A stretch of DNA of 64,000 bases from Porpolomopsis calyptriformis (Eukaryota > Basidiomycota > Agaricomycetes > Agaricales > Hygrophoraceae). The notes under the pieces are model-generated. The model saw nothing but the letters and a program-made list of their open reading frames with translations, did not search any database and had not been told where the DNA came from. The translations under genes were made by a program, and so were the position numbers. Below, piece by piece: positions 45,413 through 57,334 of this stretch. Within the stretch, counting starts at the first letter, position 1. Each line of letters starts with the position of its first letter. The stretch lies in NCBI GenBank assembly GCA_951640195.1, contig OX621167.1, positions 310,001-374,000 of the forward strand. Direction: 5' to 3'.

Positions 45413-46768
45413 CTACCAACCAAATATGAGATCCGACACCCGCCCAATCACTCCCTTACTCGGTGGCTGCTGACCACTGTTGGGAGAACCCGTCGCTTCG
45501 GTCGTGCTCGGTAGGTGAGTACCATGCTGTTGCTGTCGATCCATCAGCGTACCAAGTACCCGGAACGCAGATGTCGATGGCGCAAGCTGGATGGGTGTCC
45601 CGACAGCTGAATTCGCCGTTCGAGCGATCTGAGACGAAGGAGAAGCATTTACAGACGTGGCGTCAGGGGACGTTGACGAGCCGGTGTCATCCTGTTGTGC
45701 TGCACCAAAGAGAGTTCCGCGCACAGCCAATTGGCCCAGTAAGGCTTCTGCTTGTGCGATGTCCTACCGCGCATGTGTATGTTATCATCCTCTGCTGAGT
45801 ACGGATAATTATCAGATAGACTCACGGCCCATTTCGCACCGATCATACAGCTACCCCCAATTACCTCCCCATTCTTCCGTACCGCTCTTATAGCGTCTGT
45901 GGGATTGAAGTACCCGATTTTGAAACAGTTGGTGATTTCGGTATTTGGGTTCGGTTCGGTTGACTGGCCAAGAGACTTGAAGTACTCAACGGCGAGGGTG
46001 TACCTGTCCTGTGGGTATCCAAATACGATGACATAAAGGGCGGGTGATGGCCGAGAGATGGAAGGTGGAGTCCGGGGTTGGCGTCTCTGGAGTTGAGGAC
46101 TATCGGGAGGAGAATGCTTCCAGTCGTGCGGAAATATTGAATATACAGGAGGAAATTTAAGACGAGAACGCTTACTTACCCCGAGCTGGAAGCGGGAGGA
46201 ATGTGGCTCAACGCGAAGTTCGGTCGGGATGTCGGTAACAGAAGTAGATGGAGGGGCATCCTCGTCTGCCAAGATTTGCAGTTGTCTCTGTCTATAATAT
46301 CCAACGCGGCCGTTAACATGGAGCGACGGAACAGAAAACGACGATAAATGGAAAGGAACCGTTTTCACCTGGGACTTTCGAACATGGAATCCATCCCGAA
46401 ATCTGACGCTGATCCTCTCAAAAGCAAGTGGTTGATCTTTGCCTTCGTCTGTACCAAGGGAGCGTCGTCGAGACGTTGACTGCCACGCCCCAAGCCCTGC
46501 GTCGAAAAATGAACGTGCGATTCCTTTGGTTGAATCGAAGTATCTACTCACGTTTTCTGGAGATGAGGACTGCGCAAGCCGTTTCAGTACCAGCACGCAC
46601 TACCAATAAGCGAGCACTGACCATCATGTAACCGGGCTGGTATTGTGGTCTGGATTGCGAGAGGGAGTCACCCAGGGATGCTGCCAGCGGGTTAATGCTG
46701 CCGTGACCACCCCACATACTTGGCCCATGGGTATAGTGAGAATTTGTGGAACCAGAGAAAGAGTACAT
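45413..46768 (-). CDS. NUP53: Nup53/Nup35-type nucleoporin (MPPN RRM domain)
   Basis: Starts at ATG 46768 with MYSFSGSTNSHYTHGPSMWG, then LAASLGDSLSQSRPQYQPGY. Exons 46768-46622, 46569-46369 and 46287 onward join in phase, giving RQLQILADEDAPPSTSVTDI. The RRM of Nup35 type follows (ALYVIVFGYPQDRYTLAVEY, CFKIGYFNPTDAIRAVRKNG, CMIGAKWA), and a final exon, after an intron ending near 45755, encodes DIAQAEALLGQLAVRG and a Ser/Thr-rich tail to VSDLIFGW at 45413. The C-terminal helix fits the membrane-binding amphipathic end of Nup53. It works in the inner ring of the nuclear pore. One further intron near 46190-46120 is likely but not needed to keep the frame open. Confidence 0.85.
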
Positions 46769-46887
46769 GTTTGAAGCGTTGAGGGAGCGCTGAGGGTGTC
46801 GAACGTGTATCACGTGATGTTAGGAAAACGCGCTTCAGTTCAAGTATGCTAGGTAACTTTGAGTAAATGAAGTGGAAAAATCATGCA

Positions 46888-48118
46888 TTACTCGTCGTGA
46901 TAAGTGTCGAAAAGCATTTCTTGTCCAGCAACAAGGCCGCCAAAATAACACGTCAACGCTTTCAACTTTGACCCCATCCACTCTTCCTCGACTTCCACCC
47001 TTTCTGGCGCAGACTTTTCCTCGTCAAATTTATGAAGAGTTTCATCCATACCCGGAGCCTTTTTCTCTTCCTTTCGTATCAAGGTTGATATTTCCTCGAG
47101 ATTGGTATTGCGAGGCAAATAATACGATATATTTGGAGTGAGCTGCCTAGAGAGTTTGAAAAGTTCAGCACCATGGATCGGTTGTATGGATGCGAGGTTA
47201 AATTCCGGGTGGGGGTTTGTATTAGAAGTTGCCGATGATGGGAGGCGTTCGTTTGCCTGAGATTCTGATGTGGCCGTCATAGATTCCGGCGAATCAAACA
47301 GATACGATGGACCCCCCCAAGGTGGACTCAGAAACACCACATCGATTTTGCGTACTCGCTGTTGCGAAGGGAGAGAAAGGAAAGAACGGGCAAACGAGAT
47401 GAAGTCAGTGAGGATAAATTCGATACGGTCAGCGACCCCATAGATAGACGCGTTGTGGCGAGCGAGTGCCAACCGTGTCGGCGAGGTGTCTAAAGCGATT
47501 ACTGACAATAGAAGTAAGGTTGTGGATGACCAACAAGGACATTAATACCAATCACCTCGTTCACATGTTTTGGCAAAAGCGATGGCATTTCCTCCAACCC
47601 CGCAAAATGCGTCCAGGACTGTATCACAACGACAGCGTTCTGCAATCTGACCCGCTATAGCTTCAGGTGTAACACTGTACCATCCTACTTCATCCAACAG
47701 ACACCCTTCCTCATAGCGAGAGAAATATCGTTTCCGTTGAGAGAAGTCTGCATTGAGTGGCGTCGGTCATTCTAAATAAACGTGATAAAAAAAATTGTTA
47801 CCCACATTTTTTGAGGTGATCTGGCACCTCATGAGCGTGTTTGAAGTAGGGGACAAGACCGGTCGCATCGTATCTCTCCTTTAATCCTGTTATAGAGCCG
47901 GTTTGACTTATGTTCGTCTTTCGCCGCTTCTTGGGTCGCTCCAAGTCAGTCTTTGTGACTGGTCGGGTCGCGATGCTCGCTAAACTCGATGCTACGCGGG
48001 CGATCTTGTCTTTTGAAGGCTGGTCCTCGGTTTCGTCCGTGGTGGGATCTAGGTTGGAATCCTTGAATATCTGGAGAGCCAGGCGAGATATGCCTGTTAA
48101 TCCTGTTCTCTTGCCCAT
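46888..48118 (-). CDS. TGS1: Trimethylguanosine synthase (snRNA cap hypermethylase)
   Basis: Exons 48118-47806, 47747-47556 and 47501-46888 (1,119 nt, 372 residues) join in phase. The N-terminal 100 residues are variable with a basic patch (KKRRK). The methyltransferase core shows VLDAFCGVGGNAIAFAK (SAM motif I), VIALDTSPTRLALARHN (motif II), DVVFLSPPWGGPSYL (the TGS1 catalytic SPPWGGP motif IV) and a C-terminal TCYFGGL. The enzyme converts m7G caps of snRNA and snoRNA to trimethylguanosine in the nucleus. Its start is 88 bp from that of the divergent kinase-like gene, so they probably share a promoter region. Confidence 0.92.
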
Positions 48119-48206
48119 GTTGAAGATAGTGGAGCAGTCTGAGTGCTTATCCAACAAGAACGAACATGCGACTCCTCAATTGTACGGTCAATGTTTCCCA
48201 CCAAAA

Positions 48207-49635
48207 ATGCAGACCAACCTTCCCAATCTCCCATTCCCTTACACTGGAATTGAATTACTTGAACCGAGGAGTTCGGCCTATACTACCCCGCGAGCATACC
48301 CTCGGACTGACCTTAGAATCCTCTCTCCATGGACTACTTTTACGAACGAGATCGATGAAGCGATTCATACCGCGATGAACCTCAAAAAGCTGCCTGAAGG
48401 ATACCAATTGAAAGTTGGGAACTCACTTTCTGAGAGGACTCCTGTGTCGAACGAAGAGGGTCTTCGCGCACACGCAGCCGTTGAGTTACATGCAGCAGTC
48501 ACCGGAACGGCCAAGGTGCTCGGAGTGCAAGGAAAATTCCTTTTTCCTCAGTCTGGGAATGTTGGGATTGTCAATGATCCCGACTTTTCATGGGTTCAGG
48601 ACACTCACCCCAAGATCATCGTATGTACATCAACTTTACTTCAATGATTTTATAAACCAGTTTCATCGATAGGTCGAGTACAAGACAGACTGGGTCGCCG
48701 ACCTTAGTGACTTGTTCGCTTTCTTTCTAACCCAGCATCGTAATGTCAACGAGAGACAATCGATTGGAGCACTTGAACAGCTATACGGCTACATGACTTT
48801 TAACAATAACAAGTACGGCATCCTCACCAACTGGACACGTGCATGGTGTCTACGGCGCATGGAAACAAGAGATCGTAAAACTTTGGAGTGTGCTGGCCCA
48901 TTCGATTTGGGAGGTCCTACGCAGTCGCCATCAATGCTGAAGGTGTTTGTTGGAATGGTTTTACTCTCACAGAAGGATTGGTTCTATGCCTCTCCAACAT
49001 TATGCTCTCCTCCTCCAAATCGCTTCTTCACCCCCGCGATTACATCCCAAAAAGCGCAACGGGACGCCCTTGCGGCTGCTGGAAGCTACGATAACTCCGT
49101 CATTAATGGGGAATACCCATGCCAGAATCTCGATTTCCGCCTCTGCAATTTTCAGCTGAGCTCAGTTCGGCGGTCAGCGCTTGGCTGTATCGTGATCACC
49201 AATTTGTATCAAGAATCTCTGGCAAAGCTCCCCTTGTCTGTCGTCTGTAAAGTTGTGGATGTTGTGCACAGTCCCGAAAGCGGTACCCGGCTCTTATCTG
49301 AAGCTCGCGCATATGCATCCTTGCAGAACCTTCAAGGCCAAGTCATTCCCAAATTCTACGGATATTATAAGATCTGGGGAATCTTAAACATCCTTGCTTT
49401 AGAAGCAGTTGGCGACTCGATACCAGAAGACCAGACAATCTCCAGCAAATTACGCCAGAAGATGAAGGCCGCTCTTGGTCGTATACATGATGCTGGATAC
49501 TTGCATGGTGACATCGCTCGTCGCAATTTTTGTGAGAGAAATGGCAAGGTTTTTTTGATTGACCTTGAAATGTGCGGGGTAGCTAGGAGCCAGGTGCAGA
49601 AGGATGCCGAGAAACGAATGATTGATTCGCTCTAG
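48207..49635 (+). CDS. Fungal kinase-like protein of an agaricomycete family
   Basis: Two exons, 48207-48620 and 48673-49635, give 458 residues with a 52-nt intron. The N-terminal half has EGLRAHAAVELHAAVTGTAK and VEYKTDWVADLSDLFAFF, a part found before kinase-like domains in many mushroom proteins. The C-terminal half has the N-lobe VVCKVVDVVHSPESGTRLLS with an apparent Lys, EARAYASLQNLQG, the catalytic loop LHGDIARRNFC and VFLIDLEMC in place of DFG. Asp and Asn of the loop are present, so catalysis is possible, but the glycine-rich loop is not clear. Substrate unknown; closer to small-molecule or lipopolysaccharide-type kinases than to classical protein kinases in the HGD(I)ARRN loop. Confidence 0.75.
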
Positions 49636-49932
49636 GCTGACTAGACCATCACGCCATGTTATTTCTGCAACTATTTTCTTATCATTATAGTTGCAAGCTC
49701 CCTGAAAATTTGTGTACGTTGCCTGATTCGCCTTGTCTGTAGCATCGTCTACTGAAACACTCCTCATCGAATAGAACAATTATTTTGCCAGCGACAAAAA
49801 TTCAACCATAGTTATGTGTACAGAGATTCGCTCATTTTGGCTAAGACAGTTAAACTTGGTATTGTGGGTAGCAACCATGAGCTTGAATACACACATGGCG
49901 TCTAAACCTCGTCATTTCAACCCGCTCCACCC
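49636..49932. other. Convergent 3' region between kinase-like and UEV genes
   Basis: Both neighbours end into this 297-bp spacer, so it should hold two 3' UTRs and terminators. Nothing else was recognised. Confidence 0.4.
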
Positions 49933-50517
49933 TTAAAACGTGCTTCCTTCGGGAGGTTGGGGAAGCTTGCGATTGTTTGCGGATGCCATCTCCCTGTCAG
50001 TGAAGGGCGAGTGAGATTCCATATGAATACCAGACGTCCAACGAACCGTCGGATCTCTACAAGAATCGTCTCAATGCTGTTATTCCTGTTCCAGTTGGCG
50101 AGTACATGTAGCTTGGCTACATCGACTTGACCAGTCAATTGATTCACGAATGGCAGGTTGACTTTGGAGATAAACTGAACGCTTGGAGGGGCGTCGGGAT
50201 AGGTATCCCCACAGGTGATTTTAAGACTGTATATCCGGTTTTCATGTACCGTCTGCGATCAAAGGCTGTCAGACAAATACATAAACGGACTGATCTGATG
50301 AAGAGAGGACGACTTGCGTGTCCGGGGCCAATGATAGTGCCATTCCAGTTGGTCATCATAATGTCGTCGCTGTCCTCTAACCCGTAAGAACATGAACCAT
50401 CACCGATGCCTTTCTCGCCTTTCTCGAGCTCCTCAAGAAGACGAAAGTTGCGCGGAACTGAAGGGAGAGTATCAGATTCGCCAGTCTTTGGAGTGAAAGC
50501 CTGATACCTTTAGCCAT
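49933..50517 (-). CDS. MMS2: Ubiquitin-conjugating enzyme variant Mms2/Uev1
   Basis: Exons 50517-50508, 50457-50318, 50252-50047 and 49993-49933 sum to 417 nt, 138 residues, the usual length of the family. The protein starts [20 protein letters not shown], continues [28 protein letters not shown] and [19 protein letters not shown], and ends [13 protein letters not shown]. The active-site Cys of E2 enzymes is absent, as expected for a UEV. With Ubc13 it builds K63-linked chains for post-replication repair and signalling. Intron 2 begins GCAAGT, a GC-AG intron, and is needed to keep GPGH joined to TVHENR. Confidence 0.93.
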
Positions 50518-50654
50518 TGAATAAGTGTGTTTGTGTCGGAGTTAGAAGGGAAATGCACAGCCACATCATTCGGAATTACTGACTGAACTAATACCGCAGC
50601 TCTCTATCGTCCTTCTCCAATACTTGCTATATCGACGGCTGAATACCACAGGGC
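50518..50654. promoter_or_regulatory. Divergent promoter region between MMS2-like and HSE1-like genes
   Basis: The two start codons lie 137 bp apart on opposite strands, so this short stretch must serve both. No clear TATA box was seen. Confidence 0.4.
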
Positions 50655-53600
50655 ATGTTCAAAGGAAGTCAACCAAATCCATACGATGAGGTCGTCAGTG
50701 AGTCCCCTGCAATATCACACTACCGCCTAGGCCCGTAATCTACCTTTGTCCTAGACAAGACAACCGATGAGAATCTCACAAGCGAGAATTGGGAACTTAT
50801 CCTAAACCTTTGTGACAAGGTACAGGACGAGGGTCAAGAAGGGTATGAAGTACTTTTTAGCACCTTTTTGTCCTCGTTCTCAATTTCACTCGTCTATCAG
50901 CGCTCATAACGTCATCGCTTCCGTTCTAAAACGCCTCGCTCATCGCAATCCCAATGTCCAATTATATGCTCTCTCGCTAGCCGAAGCCTTATCGAAGAAT
51001 TGCACAATCGAGCTTCATCGAGAGATCGCCTCTCGTGCATTCACTCAAGGCTTAGAGAAGATCATTACAGATCGCGTACGTCCAATTGACTTTTCGCCCC
51101 ACTTTATCGTTTATCGATGTGATCACGACAGACCACACACGACAAGGTGAAGCGTAGGGCTCTGGGGTTGATAGCGGCCTGGACAGCTGAATTTCAGAAG
51201 GATTCCACTCTCGGGGTGATGGAAGATTGTTACAACAATTTAAAAGCGAAAAGTACGCCCTGAATTTAGGCACCCTACGCATTCATCCACATTGCTTTCA
51301 TCTAGACTACAAATTCGAGTTGCCAGAAGAAGCACCGCCACCCGCTGTCGACGATGAGGTCCGCCGTCGCGAGGAGGAGGAACTTCAACGTGTCCTAGAA
51401 ATGTCGATGCAGGACAAAGGCGGGCGAAATCAATGGAATTATTCTTCCGGGTCGTCTAGCGGTGCGGGCGGCTCTGGGTTACATCCCAAATCGCCTCAGG
51501 CGTCCACATCCGGATCTTCATCCATCCCTCAGCCCGCTGCTCCTAGTTTGGAACCTGATTTTGCACCACCCAGTTATAGCGCAGGCTATGTTCGTGCTGT
51601 CACTCCTCCCAGGGCTCAGACTCCGGCAGCAGTAGTGTCGGTCACCCCCCCCGCTGCCACTCAACCAATCATGACTGCCCCTGCCTCTGAATTAGAGGTT
51701 TCGTTATCAGTGACTGAAAGTATCACTGTGATTACTCGCGTTCGCGCTTTGCATACTTTTGAGCCTACGGAACCTGGAGAACTGGCCTTTGAAAGAGGAG
51801 ATATCATCAAGGTCGTCGATCGTGGGTACAAGGACTGGTGGCGCGGTCAACTCAAAGGACGGACTGGGATTTTCCCGGTCAACTATGTGGTACATATACC
51901 GATTCTTTCTAACGGGTGAACTATTTGTTCATCTACCTTCCATTCTTAGGAACCTATGCCTGAACCCACGGCAGCTGAACTTGCCAAGGAGGCTGAAAAA
52001 GAGGCGGCTGTATTTTCACAAGCAGCGAACGTGGACAGGTTACTTTCGATGCTCCGTTCGCTGGATCCTGCTAAAGACAATCTTGCGGACAATGAGGAGA
52101 TTCAAGTATGTTCCTTGATGGCTGATTATCCTGAATTGAACACTCACTTGTCGTTGTTGCAGGAGTTGTACAGGTCTAGCATGGCCTTGAGACCCAAGAT
52201 CGTAAAATTGATTGACAAATACAGCCAGAAGAGGGGTAAGTACCTCGATTTAAATCACATCTGTTCTTACATTGCTCCTATAGCCGATCTGGTTTCCATG
52301 AACGAGACCTTCGTGAGAGCGAAAACTATCTTTGATAGGATGATGGAAGAAAGTCTTGCCAGGCACACCGGAGGTAAGCTCCATCGTCAACTCGGGTGAG
52401 AATGTGGATATTCATGACTTCCTTGGAAGTCTACGAGTCACAGCCAGGATTTCGTGCTCCTCAGTATCAAGGCGGGCCAGAAGCCCGCTCTCGCCCCGAG
52501 TACGCTGGTTCACCACCATCTCAGCCATACGGATGGCAAGCTTCGTCATACGATCAAGCCCCTTATTTCCCAACGCCAGCAACTGGTTACCCGCCTGCTG
52601 CTGAGGGTATTTATCCGAGTCAAACTTCCCAATACGTCGACCCTGCAACCTTTGCCCAGCTGCAGCAGAAGCAGGCTCTCTACGCTCAGGCATATGTTCA
52701 AGCTGCATATGGGCCCCAGGGTCCCACGCCGTACCCCGCACAGGCTCAACAGCCAATACAACCAGAGGCGACTGTTTCGCCGCAATTGCAGCCGCAGCCT
52801 CAGCAGCCAGCTCAGCAACAGCCCCAAATGAGTCCAGAGACTCAAACCACTCAACAGCAGCAACAACAAACAGCTACTGCTCAACCACAATCGGGCCCTC
52901 CCTATGTATATGACCCAAATGGCACGTACGCGGATCCTAACGTCCAAGCTTGGGCAAGATATTATGCTCAGGGAGGCAAAGATCTTGCCGGAGCCGTGTA
53001 CTTTACGTCTATACCTGGTGTGACGGATGGTGTTGCTCAACCTGGAACTAGTCCCACGCAAAATTCTCAATCGGGGCAGGCCACTCAGTCCTCTCAACCG
53101 CAGCAAGCACACTCACAACCCACACCCGGGCAGTCAGCTTTGAGCGAGGCAATGTATACAAACCAGCTATCCCAATCAGGCCCCTTGTCTCAACCAAACC
53201 CTTTGGTGCAAACACCTCAGACAGTGGGCGGATACGGAGCCACCGGGCCGACTTCGCCCTCCTCCGTGAATCCACCATCTGTTCCTTGGGGACAAACCTC
53301 AAGTCCCGTCCCTGCCTCACCGACTCAATCGAATCCGATGTCCACCTTTCAACAACAGGCGACTTCCGGAAGCCTTCCACCATCGACGCTGCCCACCCAG
53401 GGTATCGCACCTTTGCAACCTCACCACTCTGCCACTTCTCAGTCACAGCTACCTGCCGCTGAGGCTTACAGTGAACTGGCATCGGGTAACACAAATGCCC
53501 CTCCGCCTACATCTCTTCATCCCGCCAGAAGCCTGAGTGACGGCCATGAGGCGGGTGGAGAGTCAAATTCTGCAGGATACCCCCAATATTATTCACGGCC

Positions 53601-53706
53601 AACCCAGTTTGCTGGAATGAAAGTTGGAGAAGATGAGAATCAAGCGTTGCATACGGGGCAGCAGCAGGTGCATCAAGCTCCTCAAGGCGTCGGAACCCCT
53701 GCTTGA
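50655..53706 (+). CDS. HSE1: ESCRT-0 subunit Hse1/STAM-like (VHS, UIM, SH3, GAT)
   Basis: Nine exons join in phase: 50655-50697, 50755-50842, 50901-51075, 51132-51252, 51306-51889, 51950-52105, 52163-52235, 52284-52373 and 52430-53706 (2,607 nt, 868 residues). Residues 1-145 form the VHS domain (TTDENLTSENWELILNLCD, LAHRNPNVQLYALSLAEALS). A ubiquitin-interacting motif follows (EEEELQRVLEMSMQD), then an SH3 domain (ALHTFEPTEPGELAFERGD, WWRGQLKGRTGIFPVNYV) and a GAT-like helical region (AANVDRLLSMLRSLDP, ELYRSSMALRPKIVKLIDKY). The last 430 residues are a Gln/Pro/Ser-rich low-complexity tail, longer than in yeast Hse1. With Vps27 it sorts ubiquitinated membrane proteins at endosomes. Confidence 0.93.
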
Positions 53707-54190
53707 TCGTGACTGTGGTCGCAGGAACCGGAGTAAAGAGAAGAAAACGGTGAATGGGGATGATGCCGTTTGATCCTTCAATAAAGTCACTGTATTTTCC
53801 TCTTACTATAATCATATATGTATGAGTGCTCCCGTTCTCGAAACTTTGCAGGAGATGATGCAGGATTCGTGCGACCACATAGTGGTCCTGCATCCCAGAC
53901 CATTGCCAATGCCCCATGACTCGTCCCACACAAAATTGGTTAAGAACACGAATGTATGATAGGTAGTTGTGTGTCTGTCATCCGATATCTACGATTTCTT
54001 TTCTGTTTTTTTTTTTTCTTTGTCCAAACAAAAATGATTAATATATCAACTCGACGAACACGTTGCTCGTCGCATAAGTATGTACACATCACTATATATA
54101 AAACGTGTATTCCACAGCAGCTACACATTAGACAAACGACATAATTATGAACTCAGCACCGCAACCAATTTCTCTCACATACACACTAAA
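53707..54190. other. Convergent 3' spacer with a T run
   Basis: Lies between two converging genes. Contains a run of about 15 T with flanking TTCTTTT near 54000-54020 and a TATATATA stretch near 54091, otherwise nothing recognised. Confidence 0.4.
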
Positions 54191-56729
54191 TCATCGGGAC
54201 TCCTCATTCCTTGCGCCAGCTTTGTTAATTTGATGTCGCAGATCCTCGGCAAGAATCCGAAGTTGCATCACTTCGTTTTCCCTTTGCTCGAGCCGTTGTT
54301 GGGCCGCAACCAACTCTCTCTCAACTTGAGCCAAAGTAGGGAGCTGTTTTATAGGTGTGTTGAAAGAGCGAAGTCGTGGGGACTGTGAGCTGTAATAGGG
54401 GAGAGGAGATAATGGAGGAGGTGACGGCGATAGGAATGGCACAGACGATCGATCAACGGGATGGTTTTGGGTGGCGTTGGAAGGAAATGCAAGCAGAGGA
54501 GCTGCAGGGAGGAGTGGCGTTGCAAGTTCCATCGATGATTCACTATCGCATTCTTCAATGAGTAGTGATTTTTCTCCCCCCGCAGATCCTTGGCTGACAC
54601 AATCCTGCAATAGAAGAGGGTTGAGAATAGAAAATGATGACCCATCGTGGTGTCCTACAGTCGATAGTTCTTTTCTCGCCATTTTCAATCTCTCTATTTC
54701 TTCCAGAAGTTCTTGTTCGCGTGCTATTGCCGCTTTTTTGGTCTCTGTCAGTTCGTATTGTAAAGTCTGCTCCGACTGCGCAAACCTATACCGAAGAGGA
54801 ACTTAGCTACCGGAACAGCAAGACATTTCGCATGTCTCGTACCGTGCGCGTTCATCCTCTATGAGTTGTTTAATGCTCGTTGTTTCATCTAGAGACTGTT
54901 CCTATAGGTCAAATTTGGCATAAGCGAGACTCCCAAGGAAGTAGTATACGTCACAACCTGCCGTTCCCTCGCTATGACTTGAGTAAGAATCTCTCTCTCT
55001 TCCCTGAAGGCATCTACTTTCGCCGCTAATGCCATGACTTGGTGCTCGAGATCCAAGATAGCAGATGAGGAGTACATGTGGAGAGGAAGAATTGACTGGC
55101 CTGTGGCGGCATTGTCATCCCGTTGAGATGTCGAGGGATCCCTAAGGGTAGCACGAGAAGGTGAAGGTGAATTGATGATTAGGTGTGAGCTTGAGAGTGA
55201 ACCGTGACTCGAATAAAATGGGTAGGATTCTCCGCGATGGTGAGAAGGGGAACGAGAAAGAGACGGTCCTGTGAGAGCTGGTATGTTGGGTGACACAGAG
55301 AGCATATGGATACAACGTGGAGAAGAGGATGGTGGTGTCTGCGGAGATCGATTGACTACCGAACTTGATGCCACCGGTGCAAACAAATTAAGGTCTACAT
55401 CTGTAGAACCGTCCTGATCTTTGGAGACATGATGCCCTTGGGTAGAAACAGGTGACGAAGCACTGGATTGAGCTGTTTTGAGCTGACAAGAGGTACATAG
55501 ACCTTGAAATGTGGTAATAAAAATGCATTGACAACAGGAAAACCTACTCGCTCAAATAAACTTTTGACTTCGGTCACCAAAGCCCTCTTTGTCCTGTTCT
55601 TTGTCGTGGGTTGCAACACGCTCTCTCGTGATGTTGTGAGATACGAAAGATGGTTGTGACGAGATGCATTGGGATGGCTTCCTGAGGACAAGTGACGATG
55701 AGATAGGTGAAATGAGTCGCGCTCGGATGTTTGAGAGTATGCGTCGGGGTCTGTAAGCGACAGATAAGCCTCAAGCTCCGCTTCGCGGTTGGAGACTTGA
55801 GCTTCAAGAGCAGCGATTCGATCATCATCCATGCGACGTGTAGATTCATGTGCGGCACGTTCAGCATCACGTTCCAACCGCAAGGAAGCAATTAGAGCAG
55901 AAGCGTAAGAAAGTTGTTGCTTATCAGAATCAATCATCGGAAGATTCTGGTTCGGCACGATGGGATCTGTGGTGGAAGGAAATACGCAAGAAGGTCTTGC
56001 GATCGTGAGAGCAGTTACGAATGACTTCGGGGAGAGCTACCAACCAAGGGGACCTGCAACTTGCATGCGACTGTGTGGCCACAGACCGTAATCATTGGTT
56101 AACTCGACTACAAAGGGTATGCAATGCCTACATGAGTAAGAGAAGTCGTTCGTTGTACCCATGCCCGACTAAAAAATCCGGGACCCACCTTTCTCGATCA
56201 GCTCAAGAACGGCATCCTTCATGTCGTCTCTTTCAATCTCTGCCTGTTTGACGACGTTGATGTACGCCTCGAGCCTGTTGCTTAGTTCCTCCTTTGCTTG
56301 AGTTTCCAAGCTGATCTCTTGGGCATGGGAGCGAACCAAGCCGTCAATTGTATCAAGTGTCGCGTGAAGACGAGTCTGGAGATGAGATGTTCGCGCTGAA
56401 TGAGCCTCAACCAAGGATTCTAGGTATTCAATCTATATGCGAGGTGTTCAGGTAAGTTGAATGATTCAAAATCAGGGTAAAGCGCGTACATGTCTGTCTT
56501 TTTCCGCAAGGAGGGCAGATGTGTGATCCTTCCGATTCAGAGATCCCATTAATCCAAGGTAGAAACATATGAAAAACAACACAAGAAAGAAAGCAATAAG
56601 ATAGCGAGAAAGCGGGAGAGCCGAATTACGTAAATTCTGGAGGATCCTCCGTTTCTCAACCATCGTTCCTCCCCAGGAGGACCGTAGCTGCGGCATGAAG
56701 AGTTGATCTGCAGAAGGAGTGTACTTCAT
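54191..56729 (-). CDS. Conserved basidiomycete coiled-coil protein, function unknown
   Basis: Start ATG at 56729 gives MKYTPSADQLFMPQLRSSWG, then MVEKRRILQNLRNSALPLSR. Later exons encode LLAEKDRH joined to IEYLESLVEAHSARTSHLQT, KQAEIERDDMKDAVLELIEK, VELTNDYGLWPHSRM, then DKQQLSYASALIASLRLERD and DRIAALEAQVSNREAELEAY. After a Ser/Pro-rich middle the coiled coil returns (AILDLEHQVMALAAKVDAFR, FAQSEQTLQYELTETKKAAI, LAQVERELVAAQQRLEQREN) and ends ARNEESR at 54191. At least eight introns are needed. A hydrophobic stretch near 56545-56610 could be a membrane segment or unspliced intron; I favour intron because the flanking coding is helical and the stretch is T-rich. Likely a scaffold or cytoskeletal linker, but this is only inferred from the coiled coil. 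Confidence 0.65.
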
Positions 56730-57334
56730 GAAAAGCAAGGCTGGCCTGCTCGTAAAACCTGTCAATCTCCAACAAGCCTTCCTAAGAGACCTCGAATGCA
56801 CACAACAGAAAGCAGGTCTTTTCATCGAACCTCCCTGGTCATCACCATACACCTCCCAACGATTGCTATTTTCACTCCTCTTGTTACAGACCCCAAGACA
56901 TTACAATCTGACAGAGCAGGCCCAGGCATTCATAACAGCAGGCCCAGTACTTCAAGTCCTCCCCTGGATCTTAACTTTGGGGGCTCGGAACAGAGTTCAG
57001 CCACCATCCTCTTGAGGAACAAAGCCGCATACAAGGATCAAAGAACCAAGCCAGGTAGCTTTGGAAGTCAATCGCCAAACTCAACAGTATATTCAGTTCC
57101 ATATTTCTTCAAAGACGAGTCTAAGAAGCCTTTAACAGGCGCTTTGATGATGCACTAAAGATTCTTCCGGTAAACTTATTAATAATTTGAGGGCGGCTGT
57201 GCGCAAATTTAATCAAATATCTTTTTTAATTTTCCATAAGCATCTACCAGCAAGGGGAAGTAAGTCTGCTAGACATCAGCAACTGATTGGGTTACACCAT
57301 ACCGTTCTTACATATCCCCTCAGAGTTACAGGCA
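56730..57334. other. Intergenic region upstream of coiled-coil gene and downstream of thiolase
   Basis: Holds the promoter of the minus-strand coiled-coil gene on its left and the 3' UTR of the thiolase on its right. Plus-strand open frames cross it (56703-57158) with no recognised product. One may be a small unknown gene, but nothing in it supports that. Confidence 0.35.

Noticed and set aside
44858..45514. Plus-strand open frame of 218 codons
   Set aside because: It runs antisense to the HNH gene start and the Nup53-like end, is rich in Ser/Arg/Pro as shadow frames are, and matches nothing I know.
56540..56610. Transmembrane segment in the coiled-coil protein
   Set aside because: The hydrophobic run is encoded by a T-rich stretch between two conserved helical parts, more like an intron or its polypyrimidine tract; donor and acceptor could not be fixed, so no membrane claim is made.
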